Below are positions 44,406-56,036 of a stretch of 64,000 nucleotides of DNA, in pieces. Within the stretch, counting starts at the first letter, position 1, and each line of letters begins with the position of its first letter. The translations under genes were made by a program, and so were the position numbers. Location of the stretch: assembly GCF_030272615.1 (NCBI RefSeq), contig NC_081412.1:100499796-100563795 (forward strand), in the 5' to 3' direction. The stretch is from Cryptomeria japonica (lineage: Eukaryota > Streptophyta > Pinopsida > Cupressales > Cupressaceae). The notes beneath the pieces are model-generated. The model did no database searches. It saw only the letters and a program-made list of their open reading frames with translations, and was not told the DNA's origin.

Positions 44406-45640
44406 TGTTGGTGCCCAAAAATAGGTTTAGACTGACTTAAAGGTAGAGACCAAGTTGTTTTCTCCTAATGATATCTATGGAAAGCCACTTCCAACTGTTT
44501 AATATTCTTCAAACTTGGACCAACAATGACAAGGATGCTAGATCCTTCTATGCTTTAGGCTCTGCAAAACCAAGAAGGGTGATCCCTATGCTTATTTGTG
44601 ATTTTATGCCACACACAAATCATGCATGAAATAAAGCAGATAATCTCATATAAGGACTCAACAATAAAGGAGAATGCTCAGGAATGGAAAATTTCTCAGT
44701 GATCCTCAACCCGTTTGGAGCATGAGATGACTAATACATATGATAATGTTCATATAAAATAAAATTATTCTGATATTCAACAAGTTATAGCAAACCACTA
44801 GTGATTTCAAATAGTAAATAAATACCCAGGCATTCACTTAACTATGATCAGTGCCTTAGTCCAATGGGTACATGAATTCATACTGCATTAGACTGTACTT
44901 CTGATAGAATTTATCTAACAGTATTTAACCAGAGATAATATTGCCTTACAATATATTGTACTTGTAATCCCCACCCAAAACTACTTATCAAAATACTTGT
45001 AAAGACCCCTATCACTCTGCAATTTTATTCAAGCATTTAATTGACCTATCAGACCAAAGCATGAACAAAAAGTTACATACACCGCAACAATGCAATGAAT
45101 GATAAAATCCTTGATAATACACATTCAAAACATGATAGAACAATACATTGGAGAGAAATGGGTTTGAATCATATATTCATTCATTAATTTTGTTTTTTCT
45201 GTAATAATACAATCCATACATAACTCCTTCAAGAACCTGCAAAAATCATAGACACGAGACTCTTTTCTATTTTTTGCTCTGTGAAATGACCTCTTACAAT
45301 CCTTTTGTTTCACCTAGACTCTTGCTATTTGGAAATAGAAATTCAGAACACATAAGGGACCAAAATTCCGAACCCCATCTCATAGCCCTGAATTCCCTTT
45401 TATAAAAACAAGGGAGCAAACAAGCTTCAGGCCAGAGGAGATACCTATCATCTAAGAATGACTATGCATGACCGCGTTCTATTATACAAAATGATCATCC
45501 TCGAACTTTCTTATACTGGATCAAAATTTGTAGCCGCCTTATTTGAAACTCATGATGAAAATTACCCCATCCTATCTTATGGGTTGCAAAATACCTATCA
45601 CTAGAAAACAAAAATAGTTATGCAACTAATTTACAGCTTT
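44406..45640 (-). other. 3' flank of family U copy A inside the insertion
   Basis: About 1.2 kb with no gene on either strand that I can support. No purine tract, tail or repeat stands out. Confidence 0.55.
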
Positions 45641-48600
45641 CTATTCATCATTCAAATACATGCCACTCCACATGCTATAGTCTTCATTGGATGGCCAATT
45701 GAAATTAATTACTTCATCTGCTTTTTCCCTATATGGAATATACTTAACGGCTACTTGGTTTGCCTCTCTTTCAAAAGTTTCAAAAAATATCCCTGTAGCA
45801 ATTATCTTATCCATACTATCTTCTAGCATATCTATATTTAGCCCATCACAAATCATTTCTACCTGGATGTTGATGAATCTCTCTGCCTCTTCCTTCCAAG
45901 ACTACAAAGGCTTAACTACCCCTTCTCTATCTTCAATATCTAGCAAAAGAGTTTGTTCTAATTCACTAAAACTCTTCATCAACTCCCTTATCTTTCTTTC
46001 TATATTTTCTGGCAGAATTTGGGATTCCTGCATTGATTTTACCAAAAAAAATGTTGGTTGGAGTGCATGTGGCCTCTTAGTATGAAATTTAGAAGCCATG
46101 AACATCATTCTAAGCTCATTTCCCCTTTGTAACCACTTTGTAAACAGGGGAATTACCACTTCTTTATCATCATTAAACTTTTGAATAGCATCAAAAAGTA
46201 AAAAATATAAGGCGTGAATATTGTTTAATCTACTTTCAATTTTCTCATTTAAATGAGTTAAAACAGAGATAACTATATCCTTCTTCTCCTCAACTGATTA
46301 TTTTTCTAATTCTTTTAATTTATTCTCTAATTCAACAATCTTCTCTAGAAGATGAGACTCATTTGGTTCAATTGATCTTGTACTATCAGGCTCATCATCA
46401 ACATCACATGGGACTAATACCATTCCAGGGATATTAGTACTTGTATTTAATTGAGTTGCTTCTTCTTTTTGGATCATAGGTGGTGACCTGGACATTGATG
46501 GCTCAAACGGTCCTGCAAGTGCGGGATATGAAACCTTTATTTGTCCTTGCTCTAGGAGTTTCACTCTCATTTGTAACTCCATACATATTTTCTAAGATGC
46601 ATTATAATCGTTACAAAGTTTGTCAAATTTCTTCATCATCTCAGGCCTCTCTGAAGCTTCCTTTTTCGCACTCTCATGTGCTAGCTTAGCAACATCAACA
46701 TTCAATTTTGTAGCCTCTACACTTGATGTGTCGGTTGCTCTCTTTATAATAAAACTTCCCCTCAAGTTGGGGTTTAAATCACTAATGTCAAGCTTCCTAG
46801 ATCCTTCCTCTAATGCCTATATAGCCAAGGTTGCATAATCATCTGCAAAGTCTGATCCTCTTAATGCTAACCCTTCTTCTTCTTCCTTTGATTTCCTAAT
46901 AGTGTCAAATGCCATTGCATCTTCTATATCCCATTCTGGCAATATCAAGACTCCAACCTGACTTATAATTTTCCTGCTCTCATCAGCAGTGATTTCCTTG
47001 AACTCTTCTTTCATTTCACTTTTTACTTCCTCTTGTATTTCTTGGTCTAATCTATTTGGCCTTTGGGCCTTCCTCTCAACAATCCTTCCTTTGTATTCCT
47101 CAACCTTTGTTTTTCATACTAACTACAAAAAGGTTGGGCTATTTACAAATGCATCAACCTCAAGGAAGCTATCACATGCCTCCTTTCTTGCATCTTTGAA
47201 GGCTTTACCCTGAATATTCAAGGAAGTAAGATCCAACTCCAAATTAGGAGGCAATATAGGAATACCCATCTGCATTTCTGCACTTGTTGCAACAAACCCC
47301 GTCTCCCTCCTTAGAACTTCATCTTGCCTTACTAGTTAAAAGGATATAGTTGATGGCGAGGGGCTTCTTTTAGAATATTCAAGATAAATGATCCTGACTC
47401 CTTGAAGAGGCTTAGTTAGTATCTTGGGGAAAGGCTTTGAACTCATTATCTTCTTATCCTTTCTCCTTATCAATCTCCCACTATCATTGCTTCTATCCTC
47501 TTCCTCACTTCATCTCTAATTCTTTTGTGAGGAAATTCCTAAACAGGCCTCTTTGCTACCATACAACTTGCTCTCTAGGATATAGGAGGTTGTGAGCTTA
47601 ATTGTTGCCAGCCATGAACTTCTTCAAGTCTAGCTAGCTTCTCCCTTAAGACCTTCATCAATTCATCAAAAAATTTCATAAAAAATTCAATCTTGGCATA
47701 GAATGGAGAAAACTCCTTTAATGGATCATATTGTGGATCCATCTTCTAAACAATAGCCCATAATTTTCTAAAAATTATCAACTTCTCCTTTCTCCATTCC
47801 TGCATCGTGGGGTCAAATTCATTCCTGATTAATTCCTCAGGAAAATTATGCACATGGGGTAACATAGATCCTCTTATTCTCTTTTTAAAAGTGTTGTAAA
47901 AACCTTCAGGATCACTATTTCTATCCATACTTACCCCCAAATTATATGGAGAAAAGAATTTGTCAAAGTGCTCATGTCCTCCCTTTATAATCACAAAGTA
48001 AGGGATAATGGTGTAATTTGGGAAGAATGACCCTTTTCCTTTTCCTTTTAAATCTTTGTCCTGAATACATCCAATTTGCCACATCACCTCAGCAAAATCC
48101 ATTCTTAGAGGAACATTGAAAGGTAGTACATGAGGTTGTCCATAAAATCCATAGATTCTCATTACAGTACTTACAAAGTATGGGATAAAATCTCCCCAAT
48201 TATGTTCAATTCTAGCAAGAGGCACCCTTTCCTTGGGTCTCACAAAATCATGCAATTCTTTATAAATCCTTGGTGGATTCACTGTCAACCTTTGTCTTAA
48301 CCTAGAGAAAAAGTTGTTATCAAATCTTATATAGCTAGCCTCTTGTCTATCCATTGACATGTATCTGCTCCAGAGCTGTATTGGAATCTCCTGATTATCT
48401 ATTGTCCTTCTGAGGTTCATGGTACCCTCAAAATAATCTGCATTCCTTGAATGGAACATATGTATGAGTAAAGAATACCATGAGAATTTAACACCAGCAA
48501 CCTGATTCTTAATGTCTAATAACCCCTCATGGATATTTTCCTCGAGATAAGAGGCAAAGTAAAAAACTACTGTAAAGTCTAGATGTTGTATCTACATAGC

Positions 48601-49286
48601 CATGCACATGAAATCAGGTGGCATTACTATAGTGGAACTAAAACCCAATACTTGGCATAAAGAGAAGAAATTATCCTAGAAATAGGGAGTGAAAGCACCA
48701 ATTGGGAATGACTCTTCTGAACTAGGTCCGATATGGTATGTTGTACTTCTTGCTCTAGCTAAGTGCATTGGAAGGAAACTCTTTCTAATGAAATCCTTCA
48801 TCTTGTAATATTTTTCCTTCTGTTCATTTAAATCTACCGATACCAGGCTAGAGGATGGCTCATATAAGTCAAAAATCTCTTGAAACTCTTCCCTTCTGAC
48901 GGTTAACAGAATCTCCCCATCATTTCTCCTGATAAGCCTTGAAATTGGGTCATATCTGTCTGCAACAACCTTAAGCAAATCAACATCCATAAAAACACCC
49001 GGTACTACCAACTTGCCCAGGTCATACTGCCAAGGACTGGATAATAGGGAATTTAATTTCCTTTGTCCATACCTAATTTGAAAATCTCTAACCTAGCTGC
49101 TGGTATATTAGCATCCACCAAGCGGAATGCTTTGTCAGTTAACCCTTCCCCTAAGTTTTTTCCATCCACAAACCTCTCCTCCTATTGCTTATCATTTGTG
49201 GAAGACTTTAATTGGTCCAAGAAATCATCATAAAGATTTCTTTTCATATAATCCACCTCCCCTTAATGTTTCCGTGAGGGAGCCAT
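45641..49286 (-). pseudogene. family U copy A: unrecognised gene of about 1,200 codons
   Basis: Start ATG at 49286 (MAPSRKH, then a stop). N-terminal half: AFRLVDANIPAARLEIF, frameshift near 49090, SSPWQYDLGKLVVPGVFMD, LLKVVADRYDPISRLIRRND (48676-49011), after two stops FYFASYLEENIHEGLLDI, and MNLRRTIDNQEIPIQLWSRY to KLWAIV (48459-47746). Middle: MKFFDELMKVLREKLARLEE (about 47650). C-terminal half: acidic and coiled-coil-like, VEEYKGRIVERKAQ, EFKEITADESRKIISQVGVL (46990), KIVELENKLKELEK (about 46310), MKSFSELEQTLLLDIEDREG (about 45960), end WSGMYLNDE at 45641. The stops are mainly TAG/TAA where CAG/CAA/TGG would fit. No catalytic motif recognised; a distant likeness to plant mobile-domain proteins is only an impression. 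Confidence 0.7.
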
Positions 49287-50611
49287 TTTCTACAACTAGG
49301 GCTTTCTAGTATATCTCCAATTCTAGGACTTATCACAAGATTTTTTAAATTTCTAGAGTAATTCAAATAGATTTAACTATTTTCTGTCTAGTATCTTAGC
49401 CCTAGAACAAATTGAATTTTCTTTTTGCAATCTTTCACAATTTGTGATATCAATTCATTTTAAGAACATATGGAGAGCTCGGATAAATTTACTGCTTTTG
49501 ATTTTCACTAGAAATGACAATTTCATGTTGCAGAGGGTCGCTTCAATCTCCTTCAGCAGCAAGAAATTCTTTAGAATTGCTATGAAATATTTTGCGAATG
49601 AAAAACCTTTAAGAGTCTTTTAATTATTTGTCTAGGAAAGGACGCAAATATCTCGTTCGCCATTAATATTCATGTGAGTGAAACAACGACTCCTAGCTTT
49701 GTAGTTAAGAAGTTTGAAAACTAGTCATCGATCGTCCTCCTAGTTGGCCATCATTTATTCTTTCATCTGTATCAATGGCCCCACAAAATTGTGACAAATT
49801 AGCAAAAATTCATCTTTCTATTGAACTCCGTCAACAGCCCCACTGTAGGTCTTTCTGGCCAATTTGAGACACATGGCATCATCCCACGGTCCGTAACCAC
49901 CTCACAACTTCTATTGCGGGAATACAAGACCATCTGATCTTCTCAAATTTTACCACCTAGCATACTTCCCGTTGAATCTTCTTGGACTTAAAAATTGAGC
50001 ACCTTTTACCTCGGGATAAAACATCCTCATTCATTATGAGTGCGTGCAAATTGATGGGAATGTTAGTAGACCAACCTTTACCACCTCTGAACCGATATTA
50101 CAAAGCTTTTGATTGGTTATGTTGCTAATCCTGTTGGTTTCCACCAATAACACGCGGCACAATCTTGCAATGTTGCGGTCATTAAAATTCTCACATCTTT
50201 GATCGTGAGGAAACTCTAGCCGTTGGATCTATCCTTTCTTTAACAAACGGCAGGCATATTTAGGACTTGCCAGACTTAGGAAAATATAAGTGTGGGCATA
50301 AGTATTTTAAAAGGGACTGATTATAGGGAATTTCATGCAGATGACTTAGGAATAGCATATTTCACGAACTGGTTAATCACCACTTAATACTTAGAAAATG
50401 AAAAATGGCCCCATGAATGAAAGTAGAACCCTCAGCCTTAAGTGAGAAAAAGGTAACATCAGCATATAACAGGGACCAAAAAATCATTTTCAAACCACTT
50501 TTTAATCATAAAAGACACAACCCCTATAGCCCTAAACCCTGATATCTTGACCAAGGGCAAAATAAAACCAGGATGACCAAATTTTGCAAGACATAATTTT
50601 AAGTCCTATCA
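49287..50611 (-). other. 5' flank of family U copy A, promoter-like
   Basis: No gene. Somewhat more GC-rich than its surroundings. On the minus strand it includes ATCCAACGGC (near 50224) and a CCAAT-type element within ACCAATAACACGCGGC on plus (near 50143), as in plant promoters, which would fit a region driving the gene below it. Inference only. Confidence 0.4.
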
Positions 50612-50616
50612 CGAGG
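50612..50616. repeat. target-site duplication CGAGG (right) of the family-U insertion
   Basis: Matches 44401-44405. Confidence 0.88.
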
Positions 50617-51170
50617 AATAAGGTATTATAAGACATCTTTCTTCTCCTGGGATCCCTTGTAGAAAGAAAAAATAGACTATTGTTGAAATAGATAGAACTA
50701 CGATGAAGGATGCTAACCTACCTGATGTGTATTGGAAAGAATTTGTGTATACTACTATTTACATTATTAACAAAGTACAAATAAGAGTGAATCACACAAA
50801 GACACCTTATGAACTATGCAATGGAAGACCTCCTACACTCAAGTATTTCAGAATCTTTGGAAGCAAGTGCTACATAAGGAGAGATGAGGAAGATTTAGGA
50901 AATTTTGATGAAAGGTCAGAGATACTCTACAAGGAGTAAGGCATATTGGTGTTACAACAAGAGGCTAACTAAATTTGTGGAGAGTGAAAATGTAAGTTAG
51001 TGAAGAATGGAACCAAACTTAGATTGTATTTGAATTTGATAGAGAGAAATTGTTTTGGTGGTTGCAGAAGATAAAACTAGTTGGAAATAAAAAGAAGAGA
51101 CAAGTCTAGATGAAAAAGAACTTGAATAGATACTTGAGACACTAGAAAAGTATGGGCAGAAGAATCATTC
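50617..51170 (+). pseudogene. copia-4 integrase, C-terminal part
   Basis: Resumes with GIIRHLSSPGIP, VERKNR (the catalytic Glu region), then an open stretch 50703-50939: MKDANLPDVYWKEFVYTTIY, KTPYELCNGRPPTLKYFRIF, SKCYIRRDEEDLGNFDERSE. A frameshift leads to RSKAYWCYNKRL-type sequence near 50935-50980. It fades into a linker and is cut at about 51170 by copia-5; roughly 200 bp of linker and RT start are missing before copia-4 resumes at 55568. Confidence 0.85.
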
Positions 51171-51390
51171 AAGTGGCTAGAATGAAAAAGACATTGTAAT
51201 GGTGTTGTATTGATTTACTGTATAATAAGAAAAGATTGGATGACTGTGTTCTGTGAATGTAGCCCATCTTGGGTGAACCACAATAAATCTTTGTGTTATC
51301 TATGTTATGTATTTTTTCTTCATCTTTTGTGTTTGTATCTTCATATAGTTGTTAATTCATATTTGCTTTGGATTTGCCTAATCCCTAACA
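51171..51390 (+). repeat. copia-5 5' LTR, truncated
   Basis: Aligns with 55359-55567 from AAGTGG to CCCTAACA. The part equal to 55220-55358 is absent. Confidence 0.85.
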
Positions 51391-51406
51391 ATTGGTATTA
51401 GAGCCG
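51391..51406 (+). promoter_or_regulatory. copia-5 primer-binding site
   Basis: ATTGGTATTAGAGCCG next to the LTR; TGGTATTAGAGCC differs at one base from the initiator-Met site. Confidence 0.88.
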
Positions 51407-51452
51407 TGTATTTTTGTAAATTGGAAAGGACTTTTAAATTTGAGTGGGAGTA

Positions 51453-52240
51453 ATGAAAGAAACCAAATTCAAGGTCAGGAAGTTCAATGACCAGAATTAT
51501 CAGTTATAAAAAATGTAGATGGAGGATTACCTATATCAAAAGGATCTATGGCGACCATTGGAAGGAAAGACAAAGAAACTAACCACGATGTTAGATGAAG
51601 GTTGGGATATTCTAGACATAAAGGCACTAGGAATCATTCGATTGTTCTTTGCACTGTCTGTAGCATTCAATATATCAAAAGCAACAATGATTGTAGAACT
51701 GATGTTGGCACTAGTTAAACTATATGAGAAACCCTCAGCTTCGAATAAGGTATTTCTTATGAATCATTTGTTTAATATGAAAATGAGTGGAGGATCTATA
51801 GCAGATCATTTAAATGAATTTAATATAGTTACTAGTCAATTGACTTCTGTAAAATTTAACTTTGATGAAGAGGTCAGGGCTCTCTTAATTTTATGTTCTT
51901 TGCTAGAAAGTTGGAATAGCTTGGTTAGTAACTTTGTCTTTGGTACAAACACTTTAAAATTTGATGATGTTGTTGGTGTTATCCTAAGTGAGGAAATGCA
52001 ATGGAAAAGAATAGGTGAGACTTCAACATCATTGTGTACTATTTTGAATGTAGATAATAGGGGAAGATCAAAGTTAAAAGGAAAAGGCCTTGGGCATGAG
52101 AAGTCATGAGGGAAGTCAAAGAAAGGATGCTCTCAATCCAGAGGAAGAAAGGATTGTTGGAATTGCAAAAAACTAGAACATTTAAATAAATATTGTTGGT
52201 TTGGAAAAAAAAATAAGGAGACAGAAATGAAGATGATAGT
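51453..52240 (+). pseudogene. copia-5 gag
   Basis: ATG 51453 (MKETKFKVRKFNDQNYQL, then a TAA at 51507). The main open part 51519-52109 is a UBN2-type gag: MEDYLYQKDLWRPLEGK, IVELMLALVKLYEKPSASNK, FLMNHLFNMKMSGG, SIADHLNEFN. After TGA 52107 the same frame gives the CCHC knuckle CWNCKKLEHLNKYC near 52150-52197. One early stop and one late stop break an otherwise good frame. Confidence 0.9.
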
Positions 52241-53640
52241 AAGGAAGCTAATGTTGCCAGTAATAATTTACAAGATACCTTGATTCTGTGTTGAGATAAA
52301 GTCAATCATTCTTGGGTAATAGATTCAGGGGCTTCATTTAATGCCATACCCCATACAAAGTATTTTATGGATTATGTTCAAGGTGATTTTGGACAAGTAT
52401 ACTTGGTTAATGATGATCCCTGCCAGATTGTTGGAAAAGGCAAGATAAAAAACAAATTGCAAAATATAAATGACTGGTTGTTGAAGGAGGTAAGGCATGC
52501 CCCTAATTTACGAAGAAATTTGATTTTTTAAGGACAATTGGATATTGAAGGTTGCATGGTTAAATTTACAAATAATGTTTGGAAGGTAACTAAAGGTGCA
52601 TTAGTAGTAGATAAGGGTACAAAGGTAGGCACATTGTATTTGTGTACTGGTAATACTTATTCTGCCTTAGCTGCTATAGAAAAGTTGATGTAGGGATTGC
52701 TACTTTAGATGTTGCAAGGACAGATTCAAAATTGTGGGACCATAGACTTGGGAAAAGGAGTAAGAAAGGGATGAAAATCCTTCACTCTAAAAACTTGTTG
52801 CTAGGGTTGAAGTAGATTGATTTAGGGTTCTGTGAAAACTATTCTTATGGGAAACATAAAAGAGTCAGATTTCTCAAGGTTGGGAAAGAGAAGAAGAGTG
52901 AGAAGTTAGAGCTTGTACATTCAAATGTATGGGGACTGGCTTAGGTATCATCTCTTGGTGGCTCTTGTTATTATGTTATTTTAATAGATGATGCAACCAG
53001 GAAAATATGAGTATATTTCCTAAAACAAAAGTCAGATGTTTTTGAAACTTTTAAGAAGTGGAAAGCTTTGGTTGAGAATGAGATAGGAAAAAAGTTGAAA
53101 TGTCTCAAATTTGATAATGGAGGTGAGTATTGCAACAAAGCATTTGAAGATTACTATTCTTTCAATGGAATCTAAAGGTAGAAGAGGATTCTAGGAACCC
53201 CACAAGAAAATGGCATGTCTAAGAGAAGGAATAGGACCATCATGGAGCATGTAAGGAGCATGAGATTCCATGTTTGATTGCCCATATATTTTTGGGAAAA
53301 TGTTGTACATACTATTGTTTATTTGATAAATAGAGGACCTTAAAATCCTTTGGATGGTGGCATTCTAGAGGAGTCATGGACTAGTAAAAAGGTAAATTAT
53401 TCTTTTCTGAAAACCTTTGGTTGTGAATCTTTTGTCCATATTGATAAAGAAAATAGAACCAAGCTTGATGCTAAATCTCAAAAATGTACCTTCATTGGAT
53501 ATAGAATGGATGACTTTGGTTATTGGTTATGGGATTTTGAAAATCAGAAAATAATTAGAAGTAAAGATGTTATATTCAATGAGAAGGTCAAGTATAAAGA
53601 ATAGATGCAAGAAAAGAAGCATGAACAGGTCAAAAAAGAA
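52241..53640 (+). pseudogene. copia-5 protease and integrase
   Basis: Protease WVIDSGASFNAIPHTKYF near 52314 (D-S-G intact), then KLWDHRLG near 52732, HSNVWGLA near 52919, ILIDDATRKI, CLKFDNGGEYCNKAFEDYYS and PQENGMSKRRNRT (Glu region near 53204), and the C-terminal YSFLKTFGCESFVHIDKENR with KCTFIGYRMDDFGYWLWD (53350-53604). At least eight stops and a frameshift near 52205-52300. Confidence 0.87.
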
Positions 53641-54985
53641 TATGTGGTGCTAGATGAGATTCTTGAAAATAAAATGTCATTGGTACCTAATGCTCAATAA
53701 AAAAAATCCCACAAACTCCTTCAAGTGTTAGACATTCTACAAGGTTAAGTAGACCTCATGAAAGATTTTCTCCTTCTTTGTATTATATTTTATTAAATGA
53801 TTCTGGTGAGTCAGAAGGATATGAAAAAGCAATGCAGGTGGATACCAAACAACAATGGGAGCTAGGCATGAAAGAGGAAATGGATTCCTTGATGAAGAAT
53901 TAGACTTGGGACTTAATCCAATTACCTGCATGGAAAAGAGCCATGCCAAATAAATGGGTTTATAAGATGAAGGAGGAGAATGGAGGACAAAAAAGATATA
54001 AGTCCAAGCTCGTGGTAAAAGGTTTTGCACAAAAAATGGATATAGGTTTTGATGAAATATTTTCTCCAGTTGTAAACATGATTTCAATTAGAATTGGTCT
54101 AAGTCTTGTGGCCGTGGAAGACTTGCATCTTGAACAGTTATATGTTAAAACAATTTTCTCCAGGGGGGTTTGGAGGAGAAAATCTACATGTAACAACCAC
54201 AGGGACATGAGGTCAAAGGTAAGGAGGTGTTAGTGTGCAGGTTGAAGAGGAGTTTGCATGGCCTAAAGAAAGAACCCCGACAATGGTATTTCAAATTTGA
54301 TAGTTTCATGGATGAATAAGGTTACTAGAGATTCCATTTGTATAATTGTATTTATTTTAAGAGATTGGATAATGGAAGTTATATTATCCTGTTACTTTAT
54401 GTTGATGACATGCTTGTTGTTGGGTCTAACATGCAACATATAAATGAAATTAAACATAAATTAGCAAAGTCATTTTCTATGAAGGATTTGGGTGTAGCTA
54501 AGAAAATCCTTTATATGAGGATTTCACGAGATAGGAAAAATATAACATTAACTTTGTCTCAAAGTGAGTATATAAAGAAGGTGTTGAAAATATTTAACAT
54601 GGAATATGCAAAAGCATTTGGTACACCTTTAGCTAGTCTTTTCAAATTGACTAAGGAGATGTGTCTAAAGACACAGGTAGAGGTAAATAAAATGTTTAAC
54701 ATCTTGTATTCATTAGTTGTTTCCAGTCTAATGTATGGGATGATATGCACATGGCTAGATATTGCACATGTAGTGGGAGTTGTGAGCGTGTATATGAGCA
54801 ATCCAAGAATGGAACATTGGAATGTTGTCAAATGGATTCCCAATTATTTGAGAAGTACTAATAGAAAAGCATTATGTTTCAAAGAATAAAATGTTTCTCT
54901 ACGAGGCTATGTTGACTTTGATCTAGTAGGTGATATTGATACAAGGAGGAGTACTACAAGGCATGTTTTTATTATAGGGGAACTA
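53641..54985 (+). pseudogene. copia-5 reverse transcriptase, RNase H truncated
   Basis: RT with MPNKWVYKMKEENGGQKRYK (53943 on), KGFAQKMDIGFDEIFSPV, then shifting frames, then 54338-54889: IILLLYVDDMLVVGSNMQHI with the YVDD active site intact, MKDLGVAKKILYMRI, YIKKVLKIFNMEYAKAFGTP. RNase H begins (GYVDFDLVGDIDTRRSTT near 54905) but stops at about 54985; the catalytic rest is missing before the purine tract. Confidence 0.87.
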
Positions 54986-55219
54986 TAGTTAGTTGGATTT
55001 CTAGACTGTTGATATGTTCACGAAGGCAATCCCATGGGAGAAGATAATTTCCTCATCAATTTATATTGGCCTTCTTGAATGAAAATCATGGAATTAAAGA
55101 ACAACTAAGTCTAGGAGTTTTATCCAATGGAAGTTACAATTGCATTAGTGTCGTCTAGGATCAGCCTCCAAGTGGGAGATTGTTTGGTGTGGAGCCTGAT
55201 TAGTCTCCAAGTGGGAGAT
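54986..55219 (+). other. copia-5 3' untranslated region
   Basis: No gene. TCTCCAAGTGGGAGATTGTT occurs twice in closely similar form (near 55167 and 55203); the second copy directly precedes the LTR and serves as polypurine tract. Confidence 0.7.
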
Positions 55220-55567
55220 TGTTGATATTTTATGACTGATCATGCAACTATTGTACACTCATTATGTATCCTCGCCATTTTTTTGATAAAAAAACCAATA
55301 TTGAAAAAAAACCCTATAAATAGCCAACTTTGTATGTTGCCCTAAAATTGCATGTTATAAGTGGTTGGAATGAAAAAGGCATTGTAATGGTGTTGCATTT
55401 ATTTACTAGATAATAAGAAAATATTGGACGGTTGTGTTCTGTGGATTCAGCCCATCTTGGGTGAACCATGTTAAATCTGTGTTATGTATTTTTTCTTCAT
55501 CTTTTGTGTTTGTATTTGCATATAATTATTAATTTATATTTTCTCTAGATTTCCCTAATCCCTAACA
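55220..55567 (+). repeat. copia-5 3' LTR, 348 bp
   Basis: TGTTGATATTTTATG to CCCTAACA. TATA-like CCTATAAATAGCC at about 55312-55324 is a good promoter candidate. Confidence 0.9.
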
Positions 55568-56036
55568 AATGGTGGATAAGAATGTGATAGGAACTAAGTG
55601 GGTGCTTTAGAACAAGCTAAATGAAGATGGAAAAGTCACAAGGAACAACTCAAGATTTGTATGTAAGGGTTATTCACAAGTTGAAGGTATAGACTTTGAG
55701 GATACATTTTCTCTGGTGGCAAGAATGGAGGCTATAAGGATTTTTCTTGCATTTGTTGCATATATGAACTTTAAGCTATATCAAATGGATGTCAAATTTG
55801 CATTCTTAAATGGAGAACTTGAAGAACATGTATACATTGAAAAACCAAATGGCTTCAAGTTGTCAAAAGATACAGATATAGTTTGTAGACTCAAGAAGTC
55901 ACTTTATGGACTCAAGAAACCTCCTAGAGCTTGGTATGCAAGGATGTATAAGTATTTGTTGCAATGAAATTTTAGGAAATGTACTATAGATAACAATATT
56001 TATTTCAAATTTGAAGGTGATAAATTATTGATTGTT
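55568..56036 (+). pseudogene. copia-4 reverse transcriptase, first part
   Basis: [33 protein letters not shown], then open 55716-55967: MARMEAIRIFLAFVAYMNFK, LYQMDVKFAFLNGELEEHVY, SLYGLKKPPRAWYARMYKYL. Breaks at DKLLIV, one strand before the YVDD loop, at the 9-bp duplication of the next insertion. Confidence 0.9.
56028..56036. repeat. target-site duplication TTGATTGTT (left)
   Basis: Matches 57189-57197; flanks the 1.15 kb minus-strand retro-insertion. Confidence 0.85.

Larger units (their letters stand above)
44406..50611 (-). mobile_element. 6.2 kb insertion carrying family U copy A; TG...CA ends, no LTRs seen
   Basis: Bounded by CGAGG duplications within copia-4 integrase. Plus-strand ends are TGTTGGTGCCC and AAGTCCTATCA, LTR-type dinucleotides, yet I find no long repeat shared by the two ends. 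The two termini compared as inverted repeats match at only about 13 of 21 positions. It holds one large minus-strand gene (45641-49286) with about 1.3 kb before and 1.2 kb after it, and no RT, integrase or transposase that I recognise. It could be a large non-autonomous retroelement, an LTR element whose LTRs have diverged beyond recognition by eye, or a transposed host gene. Confidence 0.75.
51171..55567 (+). mobile_element. copia-5: small copia element nested in copia-4
   Basis: A second, distinct copia family: partial 5' LTR (51171-51390), primer site, gag, protease, integrase, RT, purine tract CAAGTGGGAGA and a 348-bp 3' LTR (55220-55567). About 130 bp of the 5' LTR are missing together with neighbouring copia-4 sequence, so no TSD can be shown. 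Confidence 0.88.

Noticed and set aside
45620-47213. Plus-strand frames over the second half of the family U gene
   Set aside because: Shadows of the minus-strand gene; the minus strand gives continuous, alignable protein with a coiled-coil pattern.
44406-50611. DNA transposon with terminal inverted repeats
   Set aside because: The two ends match as inverted repeats at only about 13 of 21 positions, no transposase was recognised, and a 5-bp duplication with TG...CA ends fits integrase better.
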